A program made the position numbers and the translations under genes. From JAHELQ01 sp965603365 (GTDB taxonomy: Bacteria > Acidobacteriota > Aminicenantia > UBA2199): a stretch of DNA of 23,081 nt. This document shows positions 1 through 6,721 of this stretch, piece by piece (position 1 is the first letter of the stretch; each line of letters begins with the position of its first letter). Where the stretch lies: NCBI GenBank assembly GCA_965603365.1, contig CBFDCR010000076.1, positions 1-23,081 of the forward strand, given 5' to 3'. A model generated the notes under the pieces. That model did not search any database. It was not told where the DNA came from and was given only the letters and a program-made list of their open reading frames with translations.

Positions 1-1
1 A

Positions 2-418
2 TTTCTAACTCCCACCACAAATTTAATAGGTTTTAATCTTGTAGATTACACTATCATTCAAATACTCTCTGACTTCGGGCAGGGCACAAGATATTTCAAC
101 TTAAATATTGTGTTGGGAGAGCCTGATCCTGGCTCTCCACCTGAGGATGAATGGGATAAACTCAGAATGGAGTTTTGCAAAGATGATCCTAACTGGAGCG
201 ATGAAATCCCAAACCCAATAAAGATTGGCTCAATCCGTGAACGAATAAATAAGGATCTGACTGCACATTGCGAACGTTTTGCACGATCTCTATGCCGATT
301 GTTTACGATCGGTGGATTAGGAAAGCTCGCAAAACAGATTTCACATCACACTCATCAATTTCTGCTGTTGATGGACGATCAGCTTGGAAAGACAGACTAC
401 AAGGAAATAATTGTATAA
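2..418 (+). CDS. C-terminal part of an unknown protein (cut by the window edge)
   Basis: The frame is open from the first bases to a TAA at 418, so this is the last ~138 residues of a longer protein. A GTG at 110 exists but has no ribosome binding site, so an internal start is unlikely. The tail is soluble and mixed alpha/beta, with an acidic, proline-rich stretch (EPDPGSPPEDEWDKL) followed by a helical, His-rich end (QISHHTHQFLLLMDDQ). I do not recognise the family. It lies 75 bp upstream of a membrane-protein gene on the same strand with no visible terminator between them, and shares its A+T-rich composition, so it may be the first gene of the same transcription unit. Confidence 0.6.
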   Translation, partial: FLTPTTNLIGFNLVDYTIIQILSDFGQGTRYFNLNIVLGEPDPGSPPEDEWDKLRMEFCKDDPNWSDEIPNPIKIGSIRERINKDLTAHCERFARSLCRLFTIGGLGKLAKQISHHTHQFLLLMDDQLGKTDYKEIIV

Positions 419-493
419 TTCTTAACTTTCCTTTTTCGTAATGGTAAATAAACTAAATTAGCGGAAAGGAAGTTGAGAGAAAAAGGAGGAATT

Positions 494-1426
494 ATGTTAA
501 ATGACTTACAATTAGAGAAAGAATTTAAAGAACTCGAAAAACAAAAAAATAATCCAAAAAAATCCCTGCAAATCATTAGGGGAATAAAGAAGAAGAATAA
601 AAGATACTTCTATGATATTTTTTTGGTTGCCGTCTTAGCTCCTATATCTGCTCTTTTGGCCTCCTTTGCGATTATCCGAACGCAATCCCTTTCTAAATAT
701 AAAGAAATTGTATTGATTGCATTATATATTGTGGCGTTTGGATCTGCACCATACATCTATTATAGGCGCATGAAAAATTTCTTTAGAAAATTTATGCTTC
801 ATCCCAGTATGAACGTCGCAGGAAAGTTGGTTTTCCTCTACTTTTTTAGTATCCCCTATCTTTTGATTCTTCTAGCTATATCGGTCGCAATCACTTCTCC
901 TATTCTGTTTTTTTTATTTTTAGTTTTTAACTTTCCTGTTAAACCAATCCCACATATTGGATATCTATTTGCAATTGCTCCTGTATTTTTTATAGTTATT
1001 ATTATTGTATCGACTCGAATTGAATGGTCATTGAATCGCATAAATATAAAAAAGTTGATCATACAAATTCCAATTGCCTTAAAAAAAGAATTTAGAAACA
1101 TCCTAAGTCTTCTAAGCGGAGTGTATGTATTCATACTTCCAATTTTGACATTTACCGGAATAATTAGAATCGAGCAATTGCCTCTTTTTGAAATCCTGAT
1201 CATAATTATAACTCCCGGATTTATGGTTGGTTTTTCTTTTCTCTGGATATATGAAGATATTCGTCTTAATACCTCTTTTGTAAATTTAGAGCTAAAGTGG
1301 CTCTTAAGAACGGGTCAAAGAGTTAAAGCTCTCTATCAGTGCAATGAGTTATTCGAGCTTGCCAACTTAATTGGAGATAAAGAATTAAACCAATTAGCCA
1401 AATCGTACTTATCTCGGCTGAATTGA
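494..1426 (+). CDS. Polytopic membrane protein of unknown family, next to a TIR gene
   Basis: A 310-residue protein. I chose the ATG at 494 because AAAAGGAGGAATT sits directly in front of it; the frame also opens at a TTG at 473, but that lies upstream of the Shine-Dalgarno. Residues 1-37 are charged and cytoplasmic-looking (many Lys). Hydrophobic segments lie near 39-61, 72-90, 113-133, 135-148, 158-176, 209-228 and 234-256, giving six or seven membrane spans. The last ~50 residues are a soluble helical tail (ELKWLLRTGQRVKALYQCNELFELANLIGDKEL). No enzymatic motif is visible and I cannot name the family. The A+T-rich composition matches the flanking genes and differs from the G+C-rich genes after 3274. 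Its position before a membrane-anchored TIR protein suggests a joint role at the membrane; that is inference. Confidence 0.85.
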   Translation: MLNDLQLEKEFKELEKQKNNPKKSLQIIRGIKKKNKRYFYDIFLVAVLAPISALLASFAIIRTQSLSKYKEIVLIALYIVAFGSAPYIYYRRMKNFFRKFMLHPSMNVAGKLVFLYFFSIPYLLILLAISVAITSPILFFLFLVFNFPVKPIPHIGYLFAIAPVFFIVIIIVSTRIEWSLNRINIKKLIIQIPIALKKEFRNILSLLSGVYVFILPILTFTGIIRIEQLPLFEILIIIITPGFMVGFSFLWIYEDIRLNTSFVNLELKWLLRTGQRVKALYQCNELFELANLIGDKELNQLAKSYLSRLN

Positions 1427-1450
1427 AGAGAGGCAGCTTCTCAATATAAT
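1423..1450 (+). promoter_or_regulatory. Candidate sigma-70 promoter for the TIR gene
   Basis: TTGAAG at 1423-1428 and TATAAT at 1445-1450 are separated by 16 bp. The -35 overlaps the stop codon of the membrane-protein gene, so the TIR gene could have its own transcript with a leader of roughly 95 nt in addition to read-through from upstream. Confidence 0.4.
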
Positions 1451-1487
1451 TAATATAGAGACTATGGCGGGGAAAAGTTTTAGGATT

Positions 1488-1511
1488 ATAGGAGATTAAA
1501 TAGGAGATTAA
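1488..1511 (+). repeat. Perfect 12-bp tandem duplication in the TIR leader
   Basis: ATAGGAGATTAA occurs twice head to tail (1488-1499 and 1500-1511), about 40 bp before the TIR start. Each copy carries a GGAG core resembling a ribosome binding site but no start codon follows. It could be a regulator site or a slippage product. Confidence 0.8.
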
Positions 1512-1551
1512 TAGCTCCCCACATAATTAATTTCTATTAAAGGAGTTGAAA

Positions 1552-2856
1552 ATGCCAGGTATTAATGCTTATTTTTCCCATGAGACTGGAACTGTCTCAG
1601 ATGTAAAATGGGTCATAGATGAGGACGTATGTAAATTCTTCTATGAAATGTATTTGGAAGACAACCCGCATAGGAAATACGCTTTTGATTACGATTCTGA
1701 CATAGGAATAGATCCATTAATCAAGCGTGGAGATGAGGTGATCTATATCCGTATAAATAATTATTCCGGTATATGGGTTGAGAAAAGTCATGCAACTAAT
1801 TCAGAAATCGATAAAGCAAAAAAGAGGGTTATAGAAAATCGGAAATTTATACATGAATTCAGGGAAATTTCGGAGAATAACCCCGAGGAAATCAAAGAAT
1901 GGTTAGAATCTATTTATGAAAAGACGGGTATTAAGGTTCATCGGTACAAAGAGGATCTCGCTGAAGATGAGGCTCCATCGGATTCCTCAATGCCTGAAGC
2001 ACTTTCAGCTAGTGTATTTATCAGTTACAGCAGTAAAAATATTATGCTTGCTAAAGAATTTGTTGAAAAAATTCAAGGAGCACATAAAAAAGCATGGATC
2101 GACATTGAACAGATGGAAAGATCTTCTGATCATGAATATATTAAGAGAACACTAAAGAGCGCTATTACAGGTTGCCAAATTTTTGTCCTATTACTGTCAA
2201 AAACAGCCAATGACTCATATTGGGTAAACGAGGAGATTGATGTTGCACGTCAGCAAGCCCAGGATCGAAGTGATTTTCACTTGATTGTATTAAAAATTGA
2301 AGATATTTCAGTTCCGGAAGCTATAAGAGATACTGAATATTTAATCGATTGCAAAGGGCTATCTATGGGAGAAATTATTGAAGAATTATATTCGGCAGTT
2401 TACAAACGTCTTGGGCGTCAGAAATGGATTACCAAACAGGATTATTTCATTTCGGATAACACAAAACGGAGGAGGTTAGGGGGGTACAGCCATTTACGAT
2501 CTGACAGTGGCGAAGCAATAGCCCTAAATTGGACCAGGAAAGGAAATCGAATTCATTGGGTTTTGGATTACATAAGTAATGGGAAAGAAAGGCGTGTAGA
2601 GGGAAATACAGAAGATGAAGTCGTCGATCTCGGCATCTCTCCCAATGATAAAATCGGTTTTTTTCTGTTTAATCAGAAGATTCCAGTTTGGATGCGTTCC
2701 GAAGAAAAATTGGACATATCACCACATATAGTCGTTCAGGATTATCTTGAGAAATTCAGGCCACCTCCTCCAAAGGAACCCTATTTTCGTAATGCACTTC
2801 TAATTATTGGAGGTTTTCTAATCATTTTGTTAATTTTTCTTTTATTTTTTCATTAA
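1552..2856 (+). CDS. TIR-domain protein with C-terminal membrane anchor (putative NADase effector)
   Basis: 434 residues from the ATG at 1552, which has AAAGGAG eight bases upstream. Residues 1-150 form an unrecognised acidic domain. Residues ~154-285 are a TIR domain: it opens with SVFISYSSKN and carries the expected S..W...E motif as SYWVNEE, placing the likely catalytic glutamate at E228 (W224+4). Residues ~290-410 form a second unrecognised, probably beta-rich domain (RIHWVLDYISNGKERRVEG). A PPPP stretch then leads to one hydrophobic helix at ~414-434 ending in FFH, so the protein is probably tail-anchored with TIR in the cytoplasm. Bacterial TIR domains of this type commonly hydrolyse NAD+ in antiphage defence; that is family knowledge, not shown here. 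The neighbouring membrane protein is a plausible partner. Confidence 0.9.
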   Translation: MPGINAYFSHETGTVSDVKWVIDEDVCKFFYEMYLEDNPHRKYAFDYDSDIGIDPLIKRGDEVIYIRINNYSGIWVEKSHATNSEIDKAKKRVIENRKFIHEFREISENNPEEIKEWLESIYEKTGIKVHRYKEDLAEDEAPSDSSMPEALSASVFISYSSKNIMLAKEFVEKIQGAHKKAWIDIEQMERSSDHEYIKRTLKSAITGCQIFVLLLSKTANDSYWVNEEIDVARQQAQDRSDFHLIVLKIEDISVPEAIRDTEYLIDCKGLSMGEIIEELYSAVYKRLGRQKWITKQDYFISDNTKRRRLGGYSHLRSDSGEAIALNWTRKGNRIHWVLDYISNGKERRVEGNTEDEVVDLGISPNDKIGFFLFNQKIPVWMRSEEKLDISPHIVVQDYLEKFRPPPPKEPYFRNALLIIGGFLIILLIFLLFFH

Positions 2857-2954
2857 TTAAGGTCTACCGATAGCGCTTAGTAAAATGGACCCGTGTTTAC
2901 TCACTTAAGTTGACCCACCCAAAACCTTGCATTTTTTCAAGGATAATTCCCCCC

Positions 2955-3079
2955 ATGTATAAGAGCAAGGATCGTAAAACCAGCGCCCTGATCGAGGAAT
3001 TTTTCCCTTTGGCAACCAATTGGAAGAAAAGAATCGCTGGTTAAAAATAAGCGGTTTAATCCCCTGGTAAGAGTTGGAG
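2955..3079 (+). pseudogene. N-terminal remnant of an IS1182-like transposase (frameshift and stop)
   Basis: From ATG 2955 the frame reads MYKSKDRKTSALIEEFF. One base is then missing at about 3005, and the next frame continues PFGNQLEEKNRWLKISGLIPW, then TAA where the family has a residue, then ELE. The NRWLK..GLIPW.ELE block is the conserved N-terminus of IS1182/IS5-type DDE transposases. Only about 40 of some 400-500 residues survive, and nothing recognisable follows. The 70 bp upstream (2880-2950, with GGACCC and GACCCACCC) may be the element's left end, but no inverted repeat can be paired. It marks the right border of the A+T-rich TIR island. Confidence 0.75.
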
Positions 3080-3111
3080 GGAGGCAAAAAAGGGGTCGGG
3101 CAATTGCGTCA

Positions 3112-3192
3112 CTCATCCCCCAACCCCTTCTCTTAAAAGAGAAGGGGAGTTATAGCCCCCTCTCTTCTTAAGAGAGGGGATCAAGGGGTGAG
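3112..3192. repeat. REP-like nested hairpin element
   Basis: Two adjacent hairpins, CCCCTTCTCTT/AAGAGAAGGGG (3124-3147, loop AA) and CCCCTCTCTT/AAGAGAGGGG (3157-3179, loop CTT), are enclosed by outer arms CTCATCCCC (3112-3120) and GGGGTGAG (3185-3192). A half copy of the second hairpin recurs at 6464-6482. The structure is typical of small non-coding palindromic repeats and lies in the gap between the transposase remnant and the beta-helix gene. Confidence 0.75.
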
Positions 3193-3221
3193 TTTAATTC
3201 TTAGAAATAGATCAATATCTC

Positions 3222-3240
3222 AAAAGCCTCTCCGGGAGGC
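3222..3240 (-). terminator. Candidate intrinsic terminator of the ClpX-like/beta-helix operon
   Basis: Read on the minus strand, GCCTC-CCGGA-GAGGC forms a five-pair stem followed by TTTT, 34-52 bp past the stop of the beta-helix gene. The stem is short. A diverged copy of the same sequence (AAAAGCCTCTCC followed by GGGGCGCG) lies near 17434, after the TPR pseudogene, so it may also be a dispersed repeat. Confidence 0.5.
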
Positions 3241-3273
3241 GCGGTTTGTTTGATTCGATTTTTGGGGGGAGGA

Positions 3274-4722
3274 TTATTGTTTTTCGTAAGCGCCGGTGTC
3301 GGGGGCGGGGCCTATGGGGCGGGGGTTGTGGTCCAGGTCGTCGGGGGGGGCGCCGTTGGGGGTGGCGGCATCGATGGCGGGGGAGGTGTTCTGGAGGCGG
3401 TAGTTGCCGTCGGTGGACCAGGCGGGCTGGATAAATTGGGGGTTGCCGACCTGGTTGCCGGGGCCTAAGAGGCCGCTGTGGATATCGGCGGCGGCGTATT
3501 CCCGGCCGTTGGCCTCCACCTGGATGGTGTCGCCGGGCCGGTGAAACAGGTTGTAAGTAATGGTGACGGTGACGCGGGGACCGAAATAGGCCGGGCCGTA
3601 GCCATTGGCCACGATGCAGTTTTTCATGGTCACGGTGATATCCGCCAGTTGGTCGTAGCCGATGTACATGGGGTAGGCCCGGCGGGAAGGATTGTCGTGG
3701 ATGGTGACATTGACGATGTCGAAATGATCGCCGCTGCGGCTGCCGTCGATCACCAGGCCGGCCCAGGGACTGGCACCGCCCTCGCCGTCGCCGGTGCCGT
3801 AGATCAGGCAGTTCTCAATTTTACTGCCCCCGGCCCACAACTTGATGCCGTCGCAGCGGTTGTTGGCTATAATACAGTGGTGGATGTAGGTGTTGGCCGC
3901 CTTGGAGTCGAGGCCGTCGCCCCGGTTGTGCCGGGCAGTGGTATCCTTGATCTCGATGGGGCCGTCCGAGGGTTCGATGCCGAAGCCGTCGGGCCGGTCA
4001 TAGGGCCCGGGTCCCGGCCCGCCTTGATAGTAATGGCCGTTGTAGGACAATTCGCAGCCGTCGATGACCACGTTTTGCCAGCCGCCGTCCTGGGCAGCCG
4101 GCCCGCCGATGCTGCCGAAGCCGGTGTAGGTAATCACACAGTCGGAGATGGTCAGGTGGTTGATGTCGGCGATGTCGATGCCGAATTCGTCGAGGTGGTG
4201 GATGTACAGATCCTTGAGTTCCACCCCGGCAATGGGCCGGTCTACCTGGGAGAGGGCCTCCCGGAACCAGGCGCCGTTGTCGGCGGTAAATTCGATATTC
4301 TCGACGGTCAGGTAACTGGAGAGGCTGAGGGCGTGATTTAAATTGGCCCGGCCCGCCAATACCGGCCGGTTGCTCTCTTCCCCTTTGATGGTGATCCGGT
4401 TGTCGGCCGTGCCGTCCACAGGCATCAGGATATCGGCGTCGTACTCTTCCAGGATGTAGCGTCCCCCCAGGATGATCAGGGTATCCCCGGGCGACAACTG
4501 GCGGGAGGCGTAGGCCGGTGTGGCCCAGGGCTGTTCCCGGCTGCCGGAGTTCTGGTCGCTGCCGGTGGTGGCGACATAATAGGTATTGCCGGAACCGCCG
4601 TTGTCGTTGTTATCCCCCGGTTCCCCGTTATTGCCGTTGTTTGACGGGGTTTTCCGGCAGTAGGGAAACAGCAGCAAGGCGGTGATTAACAGGGCTATTT
4701 TTATAAGCTTGACCCGGCTCAT
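3274..4722 (-). CDS. Putative lipoprotein with right-handed parallel beta-helix
   Basis: 482 residues. The N-terminus (K-x-x-K, then a hydrophobic stretch ending LLLFPYC) looks like a type II signal peptide with C22 as the lipidated cysteine; the -1 tyrosine and -2 proline are atypical for a lipobox. A Gly/Asn linker (residues 24-46) follows, then TYYVATTGSDQNSGSREQPW, the usual opening of DUF1565/pectate-lyase-like beta-helices. Short repeated coils such as NLTISDCVI, IEIKDTTARHNRGDGLDSKA and TYIHHCIIANNRCDGIKLWAGG fill the middle. The C-terminus (SPAIDAA...D.DHNPRPIGPAPDTGAYE) is the choice-of-anchor/Q-type end common in surface beta-helix proteins. Likely outer-surface polysaccharide binding or lyase; no catalytic residues can be assigned. 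The start overlaps the stop of the upstream AAA+ gene by 4 bp, so translation is coupled. Confidence 0.88.
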   Translation of the reverse strand: MSRVKLIKIALLITALLLFPYCRKTPSNNGNNGEPGDNNDNGGSGNTYYVATTGSDQNSGSREQPWATPAYASRQLSPGDTLIILGGRYILEEYDADILMPVDGTADNRITIKGEESNRPVLAGRANLNHALSLSSYLTVENIEFTADNGAWFREALSQVDRPIAGVELKDLYIHHLDEFGIDIADINHLTISDCVITYTGFGSIGGPAAQDGGWQNVVIDGCELSYNGHYYQGGPGPGPYDRPDGFGIEPSDGPIEIKDTTARHNRGDGLDSKAANTYIHHCIIANNRCDGIKLWAGGSKIENCLIYGTGDGEGGASPWAGLVIDGSRSGDHFDIVNVTIHDNPSRRAYPMYIGYDQLADITVTMKNCIVANGYGPAYFGPRVTVTITYNLFHRPGDTIQVEANGREYAAADIHSGLLGPGNQVGNPQFIQPAWSTDGNYRLQNTSPAIDAATPNGAPPDDLDHNPRPIGPAPDTGAYEKQ

Positions 4723-6377
4723 GGCTGGGCTCCCGGCTTTTCGTTCTCTTTTTCAACCCGGTTTTTTTTCAAATTTTTGTGGACCTTTTTATACCAGCGG
4801 GTGAACAGGTTGTCGAAGAATTTGTTGTCCTCCAGCATTTTTTGGCTGATTTTGTACTCTCCCTTGATATCCATGTAGTTCAGCGAAGATACCTTGTGCA
4901 GCAATTTTTTCAATGCGTCCGATATTTGCAGCTCTTTTTGTACGGCGTATTGTTCGACGAATGCCTCCGCATCCCGGTCAAAGGCCAACTGGATACCGAA
5001 TTCCTTTTTGAAATTCTCGGCAAAATCCACGAAGGGGGAGCGTTTCAACATCTTCAGCAGGGCATCCTTAGGGGCCCGGCACATTGCTTCGTTCACCACC
5101 AGCTCTTTGAAATTGGATCCCGGCAGTTCAAATTGAAAATCCGTTAAAATATTCTCCCAGACACTCACCAGGGCCCGGGCACCGGTTTTTTTGTTTTCCC
5201 CTATAGAGGCCACATATTCGATGGCATCGTCGCTGATGGACAGGTCGATATCAAAGGCTTTGAACTCCGCCGTATATTGATTGATAATGGAGTCTTCGGT
5301 ATCCCGCATGATGCGTACCAGGTCGTTCCTGGATAAGAGATTGACATGGCTGCGGATGGGGATTCGGCCCACCAGTTCCGGGATGAGACCGAAGCGGATG
5401 TAGTCTTCGGCATCGGCCTCTTTGTAGTAGTTCTTTAGGGCTTTGGCCCGCTCCTCCTCTTCGTCTTCGCCAAAGCCCGTCACCACGAAGCTGCCGTCTT
5501 CCCGAATCCTATTCCCCTGGTGTTTGAGGCGGTCCCGGACGATTTTTTCCAGGTCGTCCTGGGGACGCTGAAAGGAACCGCCCACGATAAAGAGGATTTT
5601 TTCGGTACTGATCATGTTTTTTTGTTTCCGGTCCGGCACCCGGCGCTGGCGGTTCATGACTTCCTGGAACTGGGAGGCCGGTGAATAGGGGCTGTCGATG
5701 GAGACATATTTGCGTTCGGTCAATTTCAACACCGCCCGTTGAAAACCCTCACGGGAGATGTCGTGGCCGATGAGCTTGCCGTCTTTGGCCTTTTTGTCGA
5801 TTTCGTCGATAAAGATAATGCCGCCGTAGCGGTGGATGAATTCGGCCTTTTCCGGCCGGGTCACCCCCGGCGCCATATCGATTAATTCCCGCACCATGTC
5901 GTCGGCACTCTTGCCCACGTATCCGGCTTCGGTATAATCGGTGGCATCGACGATCAGGGTGGGCACCTCCAGCAGGTCGCCCAATATTTCGGCACAGTAG
6001 GTTTTACCGCTTCCCGATGGTCCGGCAATGATGGTATTTTTCTTGCGGAAGCGTTTGACGCCGACATCTTCTTGTTGTTCGGCTAAGTAGCGGAGGATGG
6101 CAAAATGGAAGGCGGCGGCGATGGAGAGCCTCTTCTTATACTCCTCCTGGCCAATCACGTAGCGATCTAAGTGCTCCTTGATTTCCCGGGGGGAGTGGAC
6201 CGGCATCTGCCATTCGTCGATCTCTTTTTTATCTCCCAACTGTTTGACCAGTTCTTCCTCGAAAGCGGTTTTAGACTCTGTCTGGGCATTCAGATAGGCC
6301 CTGGCCGCCTGGGCCTCGGTGCACTCGAATTGTTTCATGATGCGTTCAAGTTCGTCTCTGGGTATGGATACTTTCAT
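4719..6377 (-). CDS. ClpX-like AAA+ unfoldase without zinc-binding domain
   Basis: 552 residues. Residues ~62-450 align in order with ClpX: PREIKEHLDRYVIGQEEYKK, Walker A GPSGSGKT (119-126), a pore-loop GYVG (152-155), Walker B IIFIDEID (187-194), GLIPELVGRIPI (box VII region) and a sensor II GARAL. It lacks the N-terminal four-cysteine zinc domain and I see no IGF ClpP-docking loop, so it probably works without ClpP. There is an acidic insertion (GFGEDEEEERAKALKNYYKEADAEDY) before the box VII region, and a ~130-residue, Lys-rich C-terminal extension of unknown fold. It is the first gene of an operon with the beta-helix lipoprotein. The substrate is unknown. ATPase assignment is secure; remodelling or unfoldase activity is family inference. 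Confidence 0.9.
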   Translation of the reverse strand: MKVSIPRDELERIMKQFECTEAQAARAYLNAQTESKTAFEEELVKQLGDKKEIDEWQMPVHSPREIKEHLDRYVIGQEEYKKRLSIAAAFHFAILRYLAEQQEDVGVKRFRKKNTIIAGPSGSGKTYCAEILGDLLEVPTLIVDATDYTEAGYVGKSADDMVRELIDMAPGVTRPEKAEFIHRYGGIIFIDEIDKKAKDGKLIGHDISREGFQRAVLKLTERKYVSIDSPYSPASQFQEVMNRQRRVPDRKQKNMISTEKILFIVGGSFQRPQDDLEKIVRDRLKHQGNRIREDGSFVVTGFGEDEEEERAKALKNYYKEADAEDYIRFGLIPELVGRIPIRSHVNLLSRNDLVRIMRDTEDSIINQYTAEFKAFDIDLSISDDAIEYVASIGENKKTGARALVSVWENILTDFQFELPGSNFKELVVNEAMCRAPKDALLKMLKRSPFVDFAENFKKEFGIQLAFDRDAEAFVEQYAVQKELQISDALKKLLHKVSSLNYMDIKGEYKISQKMLEDNKFFDNLFTRWYKKVHKNLKKNRVEKENEKPGAQP

Positions 6378-6393
6378 GTGACCACCGCCCTAT

Positions 6394-6422
6394 ATTGTAT
6401 AAGATATACCCGCTAATGTAAA
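6394..6422 (-). promoter_or_regulatory. Sigma-70 promoter of the ClpX-like operon
   Basis: On the minus strand, TTTACA (6422-6417) and TACAAT (6399-6394) are spaced by 17 bp. The predicted start of transcription falls near 6387, only about 10 nt before the ATG at 6377, so the mRNA would have a very short leader containing just GGTGG as a weak ribosome binding site. Confidence 0.7.
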
Positions 6423-6463
6423 GGCTTTTAATGACCAATCCTTTAAGCTTATGCTATTAGTCC

Positions 6464-6482
6464 CCTCTCTTTTTAAGAGAGG
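6464..6482. repeat. Half copy of the CCTCTCTT hairpin repeat
   Basis: CCTCTCTT-TTT-AAGAGAGG matches the second hairpin of the element at 3112-3192. It lies about 40 bp upstream of the promoter of the ClpX-like operon and next to a decayed antitoxin gene. Confidence 0.7.
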
Positions 6483-6497
6483 AACGACACTTTCAGA

Positions 6498-6598
6498 CTG
6501 TCCCGTCTTTTCACCGTTTAAAATGTCCTTGATTAAATGAAAGGTTAGCTCCGGGCTTTCTTGATCAGTTTGTCCGATACTCGAATCGCCGTATCCAT
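6498..6598 (-). pseudogene. Internally deleted ParD-like antitoxin remnant
   Basis: On the minus strand GGAGGTTAAC precedes an ATG at 6598, giving MDTAIRVSDKLIKKARS and then TAA. In the shifted frame directly after it, PELTFHLIKDILNGEKTGQ follows. These are the conserved start (ATAIRISDKLV..A) and end (NP.L.F.LIKDIL.G) of ParD-like/CopG-type antitoxins, with roughly 30 central residues lost. No partner toxin is recognisable beside it. Assignment rests on the two short motifs only. Confidence 0.5.
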
Positions 6599-6683
6599 GT
6601 TAACCTCCATTGCCATATACGACTAATTTACAACTGCTTTAAAGTCTTTGATCGGCTTTGCAAACCGGTGGAGTTCGATCTGT

Positions 6684-6713
6684 TTGACAAGGGGGGTGGG
6701 GGTGTGGTAAGTT
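6684..6713 (+). promoter_or_regulatory. Possible promoter of the PHP phosphatase gene
   Basis: A perfect -35 TTGACA (6684-6689) is followed after 18 bp of G-rich spacer by TAAGTT (6708-6713), a poor -10. The start codon at 6722 would leave an almost leaderless transcript. Confidence 0.3.
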
Positions 6714-6721
6714 AAGCTACT

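Noticed and set aside
3478..4341. Long plus-strand open frame opposite the beta-helix lipoprotein
   Set aside because: It is a Val/Gly/Asp-rich antisense shadow of G+C-rich coding sequence, without a start signal or recognisable domain; the minus-strand protein has clear beta-helix repeats.
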